From positions 62,001 to 126,000 of the forward strand of contig RFGC01000018.1 of NCBI GenBank assembly GCA_003697135.1: a DNA stretch of 64,000 bases, read 5' to 3'. Positions 47,272 through 57,091 of the stretch are shown one piece after another. This stretch comes from Acidobacteriota bacterium. Lineage in GTDB: Bacteria; Acidobacteriota; Blastocatellia; Pyrinomonadales; Pyrinomonadaceae. The notes beneath the pieces were generated by a model. It worked only from the letters and a program-made list of their open reading frames with translations, was not told the origin of the DNA and made no database searches. How positions within the stretch are numbered: the first letter of the stretch is position 1; the number at the start of each line of letters is the position of its first letter. Both the position numbers and the translations under genes were made by a program.

Positions 47272-47817
47272 TCAAAATCCAGCCGTGATTTTTTCTTCTG
47301 ACTTTTCAATTCTAAAATTCGGATTCCATCTTTTCACAACAGACCGATCCGATGTTTCTTCCAAAAGCTCCAGAATGGTTTTGTTAAAAACCGGATGAAC
47401 TAAATCCGGTGCAAGCTCTGCAAGCGGAACAAGCACAAATTTTCGTTCATGTAGTTTCGGATGTGGCAAAGTTAGAAACAGTGTGTTGCACTGTAAATCG
47501 CCATAGAAGAGCAAGTCCAGATCAACCGTTCGTGGCTTTTTTTGGAATTTCTCTCTTCTTCCGAGAAGATATTCTACTCTGAGCATTCTGGCCATTACTT
47601 GTTCGGCAGTTATGTTAGTTACCTTTAGCTCAGCCACTAGGTTTAGGTAATTTCGATGTTCTTCATCAACTTCTACTGGTTCTGTTTCGTAAATGGCAGA
47701 GATTCTGGAAACTCCCAAACTTGCTTCTAGGAGACCTCGAACAGCAAGCAGAAGATTGCCAGCTCTATCTCCTAAATTTGACCCTATCGAAACGTAGGCG
47801 GTTATTTCCTCTTCCAC
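47272..47817 (-). CDS. folK: HPPK (folate biosynthesis pyrophosphokinase)
   Basis: A 181-aa enzyme that pyrophosphorylates 6-hydroxymethyl-dihydropterin. VSIGSNLGDRAGNL, YETEPVEV, PRTVDLDLLFYGD and LPHPKLHERKFVLVPL are diagnostic. It starts with GTG at 47817. It heads a folK-panB-panC run, linking folate (C1 donor for PanB) and pantothenate synthesis. Confidence 0.94.
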   Translation of the reverse strand: MEEEITAYVSIGSNLGDRAGNLLLAVRGLLEASLGVSRISAIYETEPVEVDEEHRNYLNLVAELKVTNITAEQVMARMLRVEYLLGRREKFQKKPRTVDLDLLFYGDLQCNTLFLTLPHPKLHERKFVLVPLAELAPDLVHPVFNKTILELLEETSDRSVVKRWNPNFRIEKSEEKITAGF

Positions 47818-48016
47818 TTTTCTTTAAGTCTTCTTCTTTCTTGTGATAAAGAACGAGTTTTAGTTTGCTTTAATTTTTGCGAAAGCGCAACTCAACTAGA
47901 ACCATTTTCCATAAACTTGCAAAATTTTTCTACCTAAAAGTTTAACGTATTTATGTTAAGATTGTCTTATCAAAACGGCAGAATGGATAACCTTGACGAA
48001 AATTTGGAGGTCGAAT

Positions 48017-48916
48017 GTGATAGGCATAAGCATAGGTTACTCGGAGATAAGGTCTGTTCAATTGAGTGATAACTTGGAAATTGCAGATTTTCAGGAAATA
48101 GTTATAGACAACTGCGAAAGTGTTGTCTCTCAAACAATTTCCTTTATAAATCAGCTTAAAGAAAAATACGGCGATTTTCAGAGGATAGGAGTAGCAGTTT
48201 CGGGAATTGTTGATAAAAGCAAAAGGAAAATTCTCTTCTCAAAGCAAAGGCCTGAATACAGTTCCACTGATTTAGCTGAGGAAATTTGGAAAAACTGCTG
48301 TATCGAGGCAGTGTTGGAAAATGATGCAAATGCAGCGGCTTGGGCTGAGTATCGTTTGGGTGCTGGAAGAGGAAGTCAAAGCTTTTTTTATGTTTATCTA
48401 GGCAAAGGCGTTGGAGGTGCTTTTGTAGCCGATGGAAAAATTTGGTGTGGGAAAGAAGGGTTTGCGGGTGAGTTTGGGCAGATTTTGATTGACACAGAAG
48501 AGAAGTTGAGACTAGAAGACGTAGCTTCTTCGGACGGAATTGTTAGACGAATCAAAAATCGAATTCATCAGGATCACACTTCTTCTCTTGCAAAAATCAG
48601 CGAAGAATTGATAACGATAAACGACGTGATACGCGAAGCGAATAACAAAGACGGATTTACAGAGATGATGCTTGAAAGAACGGGCGTTTTCATAGGGATT
48701 GCCATTGCTGCAGTTATAAACATTCTTAACGTGGAGAAGATAATCGTCGGAGGCGACATCATGCAAGCTCCGACGCCGATTCTAAAAGGGATTAGGGAAA
48801 GTGCTGAAGAATTCTCTTTTCAACCTAGTTTTCAATCTGCTGAAATAATTGCAGGTTCTTTTATTACTGAAGCCGTTCCAATAGGCGCAGCTCTTATCGC
48901 TAAAGACTTTTCTTGA
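48017..48916 (+). CDS. ROK-family kinase/regulator without the zinc motif
   Basis: A 299-aa ROK-family (glucokinase-like, ASKHA fold) protein. GVAVSGIVD, LENDANAAAWAEYRLGAG, YLGKGVGGAFVADGKIWCG and VEKIIVGGDI are present. The usual zinc-binding EIGH and CxCGxxGC motifs are absent (here FAGEFGQILIDTEEKLRLED). It may be a divergent sugar kinase or a sensor. GTG at 48017 is chosen because GGAGG lies 6 nt upstream; the TTG at 47993 has no such support. Confidence 0.78.
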   Translation: MIGISIGYSEIRSVQLSDNLEIADFQEIVIDNCESVVSQTISFINQLKEKYGDFQRIGVAVSGIVDKSKRKILFSKQRPEYSSTDLAEEIWKNCCIEAVLENDANAAAWAEYRLGAGRGSQSFFYVYLGKGVGGAFVADGKIWCGKEGFAGEFGQILIDTEEKLRLEDVASSDGIVRRIKNRIHQDHTSSLAKISEELITINDVIREANNKDGFTEMMLERTGVFIGIAIAAVINILNVEKIIVGGDIMQAPTPILKGIRESAEEFSFQPSFQSAEIIAGSFITEAVPIGAALIAKDFS

Positions 48917-49106
48917 GACACTAAAAGTTTGCCGTTCGTAAAAAGTCTTAACTCGTTTGCTCAAATCAAATTTTGTGAAAAAGTATTGCAAAGAAAAACA
49001 CGAGAGATTTGCAAAAACTAGGTAAATTCGTTTACACTTAAACCTTTCGTTCAAAGAAATTAGGAATGAAATTTGGTTTTATCAGAAAAACTAATCAAGT
49101 GAAAAC

Positions 49107-49135
49107 TTGCACAAGGTTGAAAAAAATTCTATTTT
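49107..49135 (+). promoter_or_regulatory. Possible promoter of the ACIII-oxidase operon
   Basis: TTGCAC and TATTTT are spaced by 17 nt, ending 79 nt before the actA start. This lies in a 298-nt gene-free stretch (48917-49214) before the operon; no other structure was recognised there. Confidence 0.4.
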
Positions 49136-49214
49136 CTTAATTAGACTTGAAGGTTAGATTAGAAAAAGCACGTAAATTCAGTTTATTTAGAGTTTAATTT
49201 AGAGAGGGAACCCG

Positions 49215-49871
49215 ATGGCTCAGGTTTTTCATAAAAGCGCAAATAATATAGCGAAGGCGAGTATAGCCTTGGCAGTGATCTTGGCTGGGTTATCGTTTTA
49301 TGTTATAACTCAGCTAGCGCGTTCTTCTTATTTGACAGGGGCGTATCTTGAGAAACAGCAGCCTGTTCAATTCAGTCACAAGCACCACGTTGGCGATGAT
49401 GGTATTGATTGCCGATATTGTCACACGACTGTGGAAACGACAGCTTCGGCAGGAATGCCACCAACGCAAACCTGCATGAATTGCCATTCACAGATTTGGG
49501 CTGATAGTCCTTATTTGGAGATCGTTCGTGCAAGTTATCGTGAAAACAAGCCGATAGAGTGGGAGCGCGTTCATGATCTTCCCGACTATGTCTATTTCAA
49601 TCACTCAATCCACGTCAACAAAGGCGTTGGCTGTTCATCTTGTCATGGTGACATTGCAAATATGCCAGCAGTTTATCAGGTGAACACTTTGCAGATGGAG
49701 TGGTGCTTGTCGTGCCATCGCAATCCGGCGGATAACATTCGTCCGAAGTCTGAAATCTACAACACTTCTTGGGTCAACAATCTAACAGAAGAAGAAAAAA
49801 AGCGCTTGATGGAAGAATACAAGATTCGCCCGAAAGAGATGCTTACAAGTTGTTCTACATGCCACCGATAA
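49215..49871 (+). CDS. actA: ACIII subunit ActA, pentaheme cytochrome c
   Basis: A 218-aa membrane-anchored cytochrome. After one N-terminal span (ASIALAVILAGLSFYVITQL) there are five CxxCH heme sites: CRYCH, CMNCH, CSSCH, CLSCH and CSTCH. Five hemes and this length match ActA of alternative complex III, which takes electrons from the quinol-oxidising part. GAGAGGG precedes the ATG. First gene of a 13-kb operon. Confidence 0.94.
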   Translation: MAQVFHKSANNIAKASIALAVILAGLSFYVITQLARSSYLTGAYLEKQQPVQFSHKHHVGDDGIDCRYCHTTVETTASAGMPPTQTCMNCHSQIWADSPYLEIVRASYRENKPIEWERVHDLPDYVYFNHSIHVNKGVGCSSCHGDIANMPAVYQVNTLQMEWCLSCHRNPADNIRPKSEIYNTSWVNNLTEEEKKRLMEEYKIRPKEMLTSCSTCHR

Positions 49872-49895
49872 AATCTTTAGAAAGAGGGACAACCG

Positions 49896-52800
49896 ATGAG
49901 TTTCGCAGAGATACGCAAAAAGATACTGGAACAAGAAAACGGCAAAAAATACTGGCGCAGTTTGGAAGAGTTTGCTGATACACCTGAATTTACTGAATTT
50001 CTAAAGCGCGAGTTTCCGCACAATGCAGAAGAATGGGACAGCAGTCTCAGCAGACGTGAATTCGTCAAGCTCATGGGTGCTTCTCTCGCACTTGCAGGCT
50101 TAAGCGGATGTGTGATCCAGCCGCCGGAGAAAATAGTGCCTTATGTGCGTCAACCCGAAGAAATAATCCCTGGCAAAGCGCTGTATTTCGCAACAGCAAT
50201 GACTCTTTCCGGAATTGCTACGGGACTTCTTGTTAAATCCAACGAAGGAAGACCAACAAAAATAGAAGGTAGTCCTGAGCATCCGGGAAGTCTTGGTGCT
50301 ACTGACGTTTTCGCACAAGCGGCGCTTTTGGGACTTTATGACCCGGACCGCTCACAACAAATAACTTATCTTGGAAGCCCAAGGACGTGGCAGAATTTTA
50401 TCACGGAAATAAGAGCCAAGATTGATGAGCTTAGACCTTCGGGGGGCGCGGGACTTAGATTTTTAAGCGAAACCGTTGTATCGCCTACGCTCGCAGGGCA
50501 GATAAAGCAGCTTTTATCGGAACTTCCGAATGCCAGATGGTATCAATACGAACCTATCAACCATGACAACGCAATTGCAGGTGCAAAATTGGCTTTCGGA
50601 TCGCCCGTTCAAGTGGTTTATCAATTCGATAAAGCCGATAGGATTTTATCGCTTGATAAGGACATTTTCAGCGAATTCAACGTTCGCTACATGAAAGATT
50701 TTGCCAAAGGGCGCGCTTTCACCGAAGAAAAACAAGAAATAAACCGTCTCTATGCGGTTGAGACAACTCTGACTCTTACCGGTGCGAAGGCTGATCACAG
50801 GCTTGCTGTTAAGCCGAGCCAGATGGTTGTAGTTGCTAAAGCAATTGCATCAGCACTTGGCGTTTCCTCAATCGAAGTTGACAGAGCAACTTTGGATGAG
50901 AAAACCAACAAGTGGATTGATGCAATGGCAAGAGACTTGCTTGCTCATAAAGGAAAGACAATTGTAATGGTTGGAGATAATCAACCGCCGATAGTTCATG
51001 CCTTGGCATACGCAATGAACGAAGTTCTCGGAAATGTCGGCAAAACGCTTTACTACATTGAGCCTTTCGCGCCAAATGCAGAGAATTTACAGATCGATCA
51101 ACTTCGCCAATTGATTCAAGAAATTGACAGCGGGCAAGTCAGAATGCTCGTTATTTTGGGCGGAAATCCGGTTTACAACACACCAGCAGACTTGAAATTG
51201 AGCAAAGAGAGGATGCTCAAGATTCCGCTCAGGGTTCATGTGGGACTTTACAACGATGAAACTGCAGAGCTTTGTCAGTGGCATATCTCTGAGAAGCATT
51301 TTCTCGAATCTTGGGGCGACACGAGAGCCTACGATGGCACCGTTACGATGATTCAGCCACTCATAAAGCCTCTCTACAACAGCCGAAGCATTTACGAGGT
51401 CGTCCAAGTTTTCTTCAAGGAGAACTACGATAAAAGCGATCTGGACATTGTTAAAGACTTTTGGAAAGCTCAAAGTGCAAAGCAAACAAGCGGTCAAGCA
51501 GATACAGATTTTGAAAAGCAATGGCGACGAGCCGTTCACGATGGTTTCATGCAGAATACGGCTTACCAGCCTAAAAGCGTTAGTGTTGATTTCAATCGTG
51601 TAGCACAAGAAGTTCAACGATTTGAGGCAGCAGCAAAAACCGATGAGCTTGAAATTGCTATTTTACCTGATCCAACCATCTACGACGGACGGTTTTCAAA
51701 TAACGGGTGGCTTCAAGAGCTTCCAAAACCGATAACAAAGGTGACTTGGGACAATGTTGCTTTGGTTAGCCCAAATACCGCCGCTCGGCTTGGTTTGAAT
51801 CAAGCTGGCAGAAATCCGAACGAACAAGCTGGTGGTGCACAAGGCATCACCTTTTTCAATACCAAGGGCGGCAATCTGTTTTCGGACTTAGTAAAACTTA
51901 AGTTCAACGGTGCTGAAATCTCAAAGCCCGTTCCGATTTGGATTCAACCTGGTCAACCTGACGACGTTATAACGATTTTCTTAGGATATGGTCGCACTCG
52001 TTCAGGAAAAGTCGGGACAGGGATTGGCTATGATGCTTATGAAGTTCGCCGCTCAGATGCCCTTTATTTCGGATTTGGAAATCTGCAAAAAACTGGTGAA
52101 CAAACGGCAATAGCTTCAACGCAGATTCACTTCAACATGGAAGGACGCGACGTTCTGCGCGTATGGGATGTCGAACAGTTCAAGGAAAATCCCGACATGG
52201 GGCATCAGCATGATGAATATCCGAAATCACTCTATCCGCGATATGACTATTCAGATGAAACTGCTGAATGGCGTCACAAGTGGGCAATGACGATTGACCT
52301 GAATGCCTGTGTTGGTTGTAATGCTTGCGTGATAGCCTGCCAAGCTGAAAACAATATCCCTGTTGTGGGTAAAGAGCAGGTGCAGAGAAGTCGCGAAATG
52401 CATTGGCTCAGAGTTGACGCCTACTACATGGGCGATGATGTTAACAACCCGAATGATTTGGCATTTCAGCCTGTTCTCTGTCAGCAATGCGAACTTGCAC
52501 CTTGCGAAGTAGTTTGTCCGGTTCATGCGACAGTTCACAGTGCAGAAGGGCTCAACGATATGGTTTACAACCGATGCGTTGGGACTCGTTACTGCTCTAA
52601 CAACTGTCCATACAAGGTCCGACGCTTCAACTTCTTGCTTTATCAGGATTGGGATACACCACAATACAAGCTGATGCGTAATCCTGAGGTTACGATTAGA
52701 AGCCGTGGCGTCATGGAAAAATGCACTTATTGCGTGCAAAGGATTTCTCTGGCAAGAATTGAGGCGAGAAAACAGGGCCGCAGAGTTCTCGACGGTGAAG

Positions 52801-53060
52801 CAACAACTGCTTGTCAGACTGTTTGCCCGACAGATGCAATCGTTTTCGGAGATTGGAACGATGAGCAAAGTCGCGTTGCAAAGATGAAGAAAGATAAGCG
52901 CAACTACATTTTGCTAAATGAACTGAACACACAACCAAGAACAACCTATCTGGCGGCTCTAAAAAATCAGAATCCCGAAATGCCTGATTACGTCAAACCG
53001 CCAGAAATTAAACATAAAACAGAAAAGCATGAAGCTACAGAGAAAAATGAAGCACATTGA
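49896..53060 (+). CDS. actB: ACIII subunit ActB, molybdopterin-like/Fe-S protein
   Basis: A 1054-aa protein. A Tat-like segment (SRREFVKLMGASLALAGLSG) lies near residue 50. Residues ~80-770 resemble the molybdopterin-enzyme fold but ActB usually lacks the cofactor. The C-terminal ~250 residues are a ferredoxin domain with CVGCNACVIACQ, CQQCELAPCEVVCP, CVGTRYCSNNCP, CTYC and CQTVCP, giving up to four Fe-S clusters. ActB is the largest peripheral subunit of ACIII. Confidence 0.94.
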   Translation: MSFAEIRKKILEQENGKKYWRSLEEFADTPEFTEFLKREFPHNAEEWDSSLSRREFVKLMGASLALAGLSGCVIQPPEKIVPYVRQPEEIIPGKALYFATAMTLSGIATGLLVKSNEGRPTKIEGSPEHPGSLGATDVFAQAALLGLYDPDRSQQITYLGSPRTWQNFITEIRAKIDELRPSGGAGLRFLSETVVSPTLAGQIKQLLSELPNARWYQYEPINHDNAIAGAKLAFGSPVQVVYQFDKADRILSLDKDIFSEFNVRYMKDFAKGRAFTEEKQEINRLYAVETTLTLTGAKADHRLAVKPSQMVVVAKAIASALGVSSIEVDRATLDEKTNKWIDAMARDLLAHKGKTIVMVGDNQPPIVHALAYAMNEVLGNVGKTLYYIEPFAPNAENLQIDQLRQLIQEIDSGQVRMLVILGGNPVYNTPADLKLSKERMLKIPLRVHVGLYNDETAELCQWHISEKHFLESWGDTRAYDGTVTMIQPLIKPLYNSRSIYEVVQVFFKENYDKSDLDIVKDFWKAQSAKQTSGQADTDFEKQWRRAVHDGFMQNTAYQPKSVSVDFNRVAQEVQRFEAAAKTDELEIAILPDPTIYDGRFSNNGWLQELPKPITKVTWDNVALVSPNTAARLGLNQAGRNPNEQAGGAQGITFFNTKGGNLFSDLVKLKFNGAEISKPVPIWIQPGQPDDVITIFLGYGRTRSGKVGTGIGYDAYEVRRSDALYFGFGNLQKTGEQTAIASTQIHFNMEGRDVLRVWDVEQFKENPDMGHQHDEYPKSLYPRYDYSDETAEWRHKWAMTIDLNACVGCNACVIACQAENNIPVVGKEQVQRSREMHWLRVDAYYMGDDVNNPNDLAFQPVLCQQCELAPCEVVCPVHATVHSAEGLNDMVYNRCVGTRYCSNNCPYKVRRFNFLLYQDWDTPQYKLMRNPEVTIRSRGVMEKCTYCVQRISLARIEARKQGRRVLDGEATTACQTVCPTDAIVFGDWNDEQSRVAKMKKDKRNYILLNELNTQPRTTYLAALKNQNPEMPDYVKPPEIKHKTEKHEATEKNEAH

Positions 53061-53077
53061 AAAGAGGGGAAACGACT

Positions 53078-54511
53078 ATGCAGGATATAAAGCAGATTAG
53101 AGAGAGTTTTTCTCCGCCGATACTGGAAGGTAAACACGATTTTGCCACTGTCTCGGACAAAATCGGTGATATTACTTTGAAACGAAAAACACCTTTTCAT
53201 TGGTTTGTAGGTTTTGCGATATTTTTCCTGATTGCTCAAATGCTTCTTGCCACCGTTACTTATCTTCTTTTGAAAGGCGTTGGCATTTGGGGAAACAATC
53301 AGCCTGTAGGTTGGGCTTTCGATATTATCAATTTCGTTTGGTGGATCGGTATCGGACATGCTGGAACTTTGATTTCGGCGATTCTGCTTTTACTCAATCA
53401 AAAATGGCGAACCTCGATTAACCGATTCGCCGAAGCGATGACGCTTTTTGCTGTAGCTTGTGCAGGTCTTTTCCCCTTGCTTCACACTGGAAGGCCATGG
53501 CTTGCCTATTGGCTTTTCCCTTATCCGAACACGATGGGAATGTGGCCTCAGTTTCGCTCGCCCTTGATGTGGGACGTTTTTGCGGTTTCAACTTATGCTA
53601 CAGTTTCGCTACTGTTTTGGTATGTCGGTTTAATACCTGATTTTGCAACGCTTCGTGATCGCGCAAAAAGCAAAGTTTTCAAAATAATCTACGGCATTTT
53701 GTCGTGGGGATGGCGCGGTTCAGCTCGGCATTGGCATCGCTACGAAATTGCCTATTTGATTCTAGCAGGGCTTTCAACGCCACTAGTTCTTTCGGTTCAC
53801 TCAATCGTTTCGTTTGACTTTTCGGTTTCACAACTTCCTGGTTGGCACGCAACCATCTTTCCGCCTTACTTCGTTGCAGGCGCTATATTTGCTGGGTTTG
53901 CCATGGTTTTGATCTTAGCAATACCGCTTCGCCATTTGTATAACATGAAGGATTTCATAACGCTTGCTCATTTAGACTACATGGGCAAGGTAATGCTAGC
54001 TACGGGGTTGATTGTTTGCTATGGCTACGCTATGGAAGCCTTTTTCGGATGGTATAGCGCCGCTCAATACGAATACTACATGATTTACAACCGAATCTGG
54101 GGCGGTCCTTACTGGTGGTTTTACTGGCTCTTGATTCTTTGCAACGGGCTTTCGATTCAACTTCTCTGGTTTAAGCGCTTTCGCCATAGTGAATTCTGGC
54201 TTTTTACTATTTCGGTTATCGTGAGCATCGGAATGTGGCTCGAAAGATTTGTCATTATCGTAACGAGCTTACATCGTGATTTCTTGCCGTCTTCATGGGC
54301 AATGTATTCGCCGACCATTTATGACTATTCAATGTTTCTCGGCACGATTGGGTTTTTCTTCACGCTGTTTTATCTTTTCGTGCGATTTGTGCCGATAATT
54401 TCGATATTTGAAGTTAGAACGCTACTTCCTGAAGCTCATGTTCACGGGCATCATCAGGACTTTGAGGAGATAGTGAACGAGGTTGAGATAGAAAAAATTG
54501 ACAAACCTTAA
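53078..54511 (+). CDS. actC: ACIII subunit ActC, NrfD/PsrC-like membrane protein
   Basis: A 477-aa protein with about ten membrane spans of the NrfD type (WFVGFAIFFLIAQMLLATVTY; GIGHAGTLISAILLLLN; LSTPLVLSVHSIVSFDF). It forms a quinol-binding membrane unit of ACIII. The ATG at 53078 is preferred over a TTG at 53057 because AGAGGGG lies 8 nt upstream. Confidence 0.93.
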   Translation: MQDIKQIRESFSPPILEGKHDFATVSDKIGDITLKRKTPFHWFVGFAIFFLIAQMLLATVTYLLLKGVGIWGNNQPVGWAFDIINFVWWIGIGHAGTLISAILLLLNQKWRTSINRFAEAMTLFAVACAGLFPLLHTGRPWLAYWLFPYPNTMGMWPQFRSPLMWDVFAVSTYATVSLLFWYVGLIPDFATLRDRAKSKVFKIIYGILSWGWRGSARHWHRYEIAYLILAGLSTPLVLSVHSIVSFDFSVSQLPGWHATIFPPYFVAGAIFAGFAMVLILAIPLRHLYNMKDFITLAHLDYMGKVMLATGLIVCYGYAMEAFFGWYSAAQYEYYMIYNRIWGGPYWWFYWLLILCNGLSIQLLWFKRFRHSEFWLFTISVIVSIGMWLERFVIIVTSLHRDFLPSSWAMYSPTIYDYSMFLGTIGFFFTLFYLFVRFVPIISIFEVRTLLPEAHVHGHHQDFEEIVNEVEIEKIDKP

Positions 54512-54610
54512 GGCCGTTTTGAGGCTTGCTCGCAGTCAAAGATAGGGCTTCTCACCCAAGCCTTTTGATTGCCGGCAGCCAAAGCGGCCACCAATTGCGG
54601 AGGAAAAGTT

Positions 54611-55147
54611 ATGAGTGGAAAGAAACTTTACGGAATAATGGCAGAGTTCGATACACCAACCGAACTAGTAGATGCGGCAAGGAAGGTGCGTGAAGCAGGT
54701 TATACGAAAACAGATGCCTTTTCACCCTTTCCGATTCATGAAATTGACGAAGCATTAGGCATTCGCCGTTCGATTTTGCCATTTTTGGTTTTCGGCGGAG
54801 GCGTCTTGGGATTGCTTTTAGGATTGGGATTGCAATACTACACACATGTGATTGATTATCCGATAATTGTAGGCGGCAGACCTCATTTTAGCTTGCCTGC
54901 TTTTGTTCCACCTGCTTACGAACTTACGATTCTGCTAGCCGCTTTCACTGCTGTTTTCGGGATGCTTTTCTTGAACGGTCTGCCAATGCCTTATCATCCT
55001 GTTTTTAACGTTCCAAGGTTTGCTTTAGCTTCGAGAGATAAATTCTTCCTTTTGATCGAAAGTAAAGACCCGAAGTTTAATTACGAAGAGACTAGGAAAT
55101 TTATGGAAAGCCTGAATCCGCAGGAGGTTTTTGATGTTGAAGAATAG
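54611..55147 (+). CDS. actD: ACIII subunit ActD (DUF3341)
   Basis: A 178-aa DUF3341 protein. YGIMAEFDTPTELVDAARKV and AFSPFPIHEIDEALG form the soluble part, followed by two spans (LPFLVFGGGVLGLLLGLGL; LTILLAAFTAVFGMLFL). GGAGGAAAAGTT directly before the ATG supports the start at 54611. A GC-richer 100-nt gap separates it from actC. Confidence 0.92.
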   Translation: MSGKKLYGIMAEFDTPTELVDAARKVREAGYTKTDAFSPFPIHEIDEALGIRRSILPFLVFGGGVLGLLLGLGLQYYTHVIDYPIIVGGRPHFSLPAFVPPAYELTILLAAFTAVFGMLFLNGLPMPYHPVFNVPRFALASRDKFFLLIESKDPKFNYEETRKFMESLNPQEVFDVEE

Positions 55148-55862
55148 ATTGCTTGGCCTTTTAACAGTTATGTTGCTTTTCTTAGGCGCTGGTTGTCGCT
55201 ATGACATGCAAGATCAGCCGCGCTATGAGCCTTACGAGAAAAGCGATTTCTTCAATGATGGTCGTGCCTCAAGGGATTTACCCGAAGGAACCGTTGCCCG
55301 TGGATTTTTGAGAGAAGATAAAGCTTTCTACACAGGCAAAAAGGAAGGCGTTACGAATGTTCAGGTGCAGACTACGACTGATGCAAGCGGCAACACTGTA
55401 GTTACGACTTTTCCCGACGCAGTTGAAGAATTTCCAATTCCTGTGACTGAGGAGCTTATAAACAGAGGTCAAGAACGCTACAACATTTATTGTTCGGTTT
55501 GTCATGGGCCAACGGGTAATGGTGATGGCATGATTGTAAGACGCGGGTTCACAAAGCCGCCTACGTATCATGATGATCGTTTAAGGAATGCTCCGGTTGG
55601 GCATTTTTATGATGTCATAACGAATGGTTGGGGAAGAATGAACGGCTATGCTGCACAGATTCCTGTAGCTGATCGCTGGGCAATAGTCGCATACATAAGA
55701 GCTTTGCAAATAAAGCAGAATCCTAATGGAGTGAAGCCTTTGGTAGCAGAATCTTCAAAGAAAGCGGCGGAAACTTTACAAGATAAACCGGAAAGCTCTG
55801 ATAAAAACACTTCACAGGTTAAGACCGAATTAGCGAAGAACCAAAAAGGAGGAGTGAGATGA
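55134..55862 (+). CDS. actE: ACIII subunit ActE, monoheme cytochrome c lipoprotein
   Basis: A 242-aa lipoprotein: N-terminal hydrophobic segment ending in FLGAGC (lipobox Cys), then a cytochrome c domain with CSVCHGPTGNGDG and an axial Met in WGRMNGY. A charged Lys/Glu-rich tail follows. AGGAGG 6 nt upstream supports the ATG at 55134; the gene overlaps actD by 14 nt. Confidence 0.93.
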   Translation: MLKNRLLGLLTVMLLFLGAGCRYDMQDQPRYEPYEKSDFFNDGRASRDLPEGTVARGFLREDKAFYTGKKEGVTNVQVQTTTDASGNTVVTTFPDAVEEFPIPVTEELINRGQERYNIYCSVCHGPTGNGDGMIVRRGFTKPPTYHDDRLRNAPVGHFYDVITNGWGRMNGYAAQIPVADRWAIVAYIRALQIKQNPNGVKPLVAESSKKAAETLQDKPESSDKNTSQVKTELAKNQKGGVR

Positions 55863-57082
55863 CACCACAGATTTCTTACGAAGCTCCAAAAGAAATCGGA
55901 AAATTCAAGCAAATTGCACTTGGAGTAGGAGGATTGGGCACGGTTGCTTTAATAATTGCTGCGCTGATCTCAGAACAGATGAGAGAACAAGCATTGCGTT
56001 CATGGCTTTTTGGGTTCATTTTCTGGGCAGGAATTAGCATAGGTTCTCTTGGGATACTCCTGCTACAATATCTTACGGGCGGAGCTTGGGGAGTTGTGAC
56101 AAGAAGAATCCTTGAGGCAAGCTCAAGAACACTCGTTTTGGCAGCCATAATGTTTTTACCGATTGTTTTTGGTGCAACTTTCATATACGAATGGACTCAT
56201 CCTGCAAAAGATGAGACTTTGAAAAGAATACTTGAACACAGAGCACCTTACTTAAATCTTCCTTCGTGGATTCTCAGGACTGTTGTTTATTTTGGTTTGT
56301 TACTTTTGATGGTTTATTTGCTTAACAAATGGTCGAAACAAATGGATGAAACAGGCGATTGGCAACTTTTGAAAAAGGCATCACAATTTAGTGGCCCTGC
56401 AATGGTCTTTTACGTTCTTTTGGTTACCTTCGCAAGCATTGATTGGGTGCTGACGCTTGATCCGCATTTTTACTCGACGATATGGGGCTTTTTGTTCCTA
56501 GCAGGATGGGGATTGAGTAGCTATGCCTTTACGATTTTACTTCTGGCATGGCTTTCATACAGAGAACCGATGAATCAAGTAGTCGGGAGAAGGCATTTTC
56601 ACGATTTAGGTAAACTTCTTTTAGCTTTCGTGATGCTTTGGGCTTATCTGAATTTCTCACAATTTCTGATAATCTGGTCTGGAAATATCCCTGAAGAAAC
56701 TTTTTGGTATCTGGAAAGAATGGAAAGCGGTTGGGGAGCTATTGGTATAATCCTGATTACGCTACATTTTGCTTTTCCATTCGTTGTTTTACTTTCCAGA
56801 GACGTTAAGAGAAATCCGAAATGGATTGCTTCGATGGCGATTTTCATATTGCTAATGAGGTTTTTCGATTATTACTACACGATAGGACCAGCTCCACGCG
56901 TGAGCCTGCACGGAGCGAAATTGATGCTCATGGAGTCGCTAAGTTGGATGGATTTTGTTGCTCCTTTTGCAGTTGGCGGTCTTTGGCTTTGGTATTTCTT
57001 CGGCGAACTTCAAAAAAGACCGCTGGTTCCTATCAACGATCCATTTTTGGAACCGGCAATAGAACATGGAAGAGCGCACTAG
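55859..57082 (+). CDS. actF: ACIII subunit ActF, second NrfD-like membrane protein
   Basis: A 407-aa polytopic protein with about ten spans (FGFIFWAGISIGSLGILLLQ; VYFGLLLLMVYLLNKW; FVMLWAYLNFSQFLIIW) and the loop SIDWVLTLDPHFYSTIWG. This corresponds to ActF, paralogous to ActC. ATGA overlap with actE. Confidence 0.93.
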   Translation: MTPQISYEAPKEIGKFKQIALGVGGLGTVALIIAALISEQMREQALRSWLFGFIFWAGISIGSLGILLLQYLTGGAWGVVTRRILEASSRTLVLAAIMFLPIVFGATFIYEWTHPAKDETLKRILEHRAPYLNLPSWILRTVVYFGLLLLMVYLLNKWSKQMDETGDWQLLKKASQFSGPAMVFYVLLVTFASIDWVLTLDPHFYSTIWGFLFLAGWGLSSYAFTILLLAWLSYREPMNQVVGRRHFHDLGKLLLAFVMLWAYLNFSQFLIIWSGNIPEETFWYLERMESGWGAIGIILITLHFAFPFVVLLSRDVKRNPKWIASMAIFILLMRFFDYYYTIGPAPRVSLHGAKLMLMESLSWMDFVAPFAVGGLWLWYFFGELQKRPLVPINDPFLEPAIEHGRAH

Positions 57083-57091
57083 GAGTTGTTT

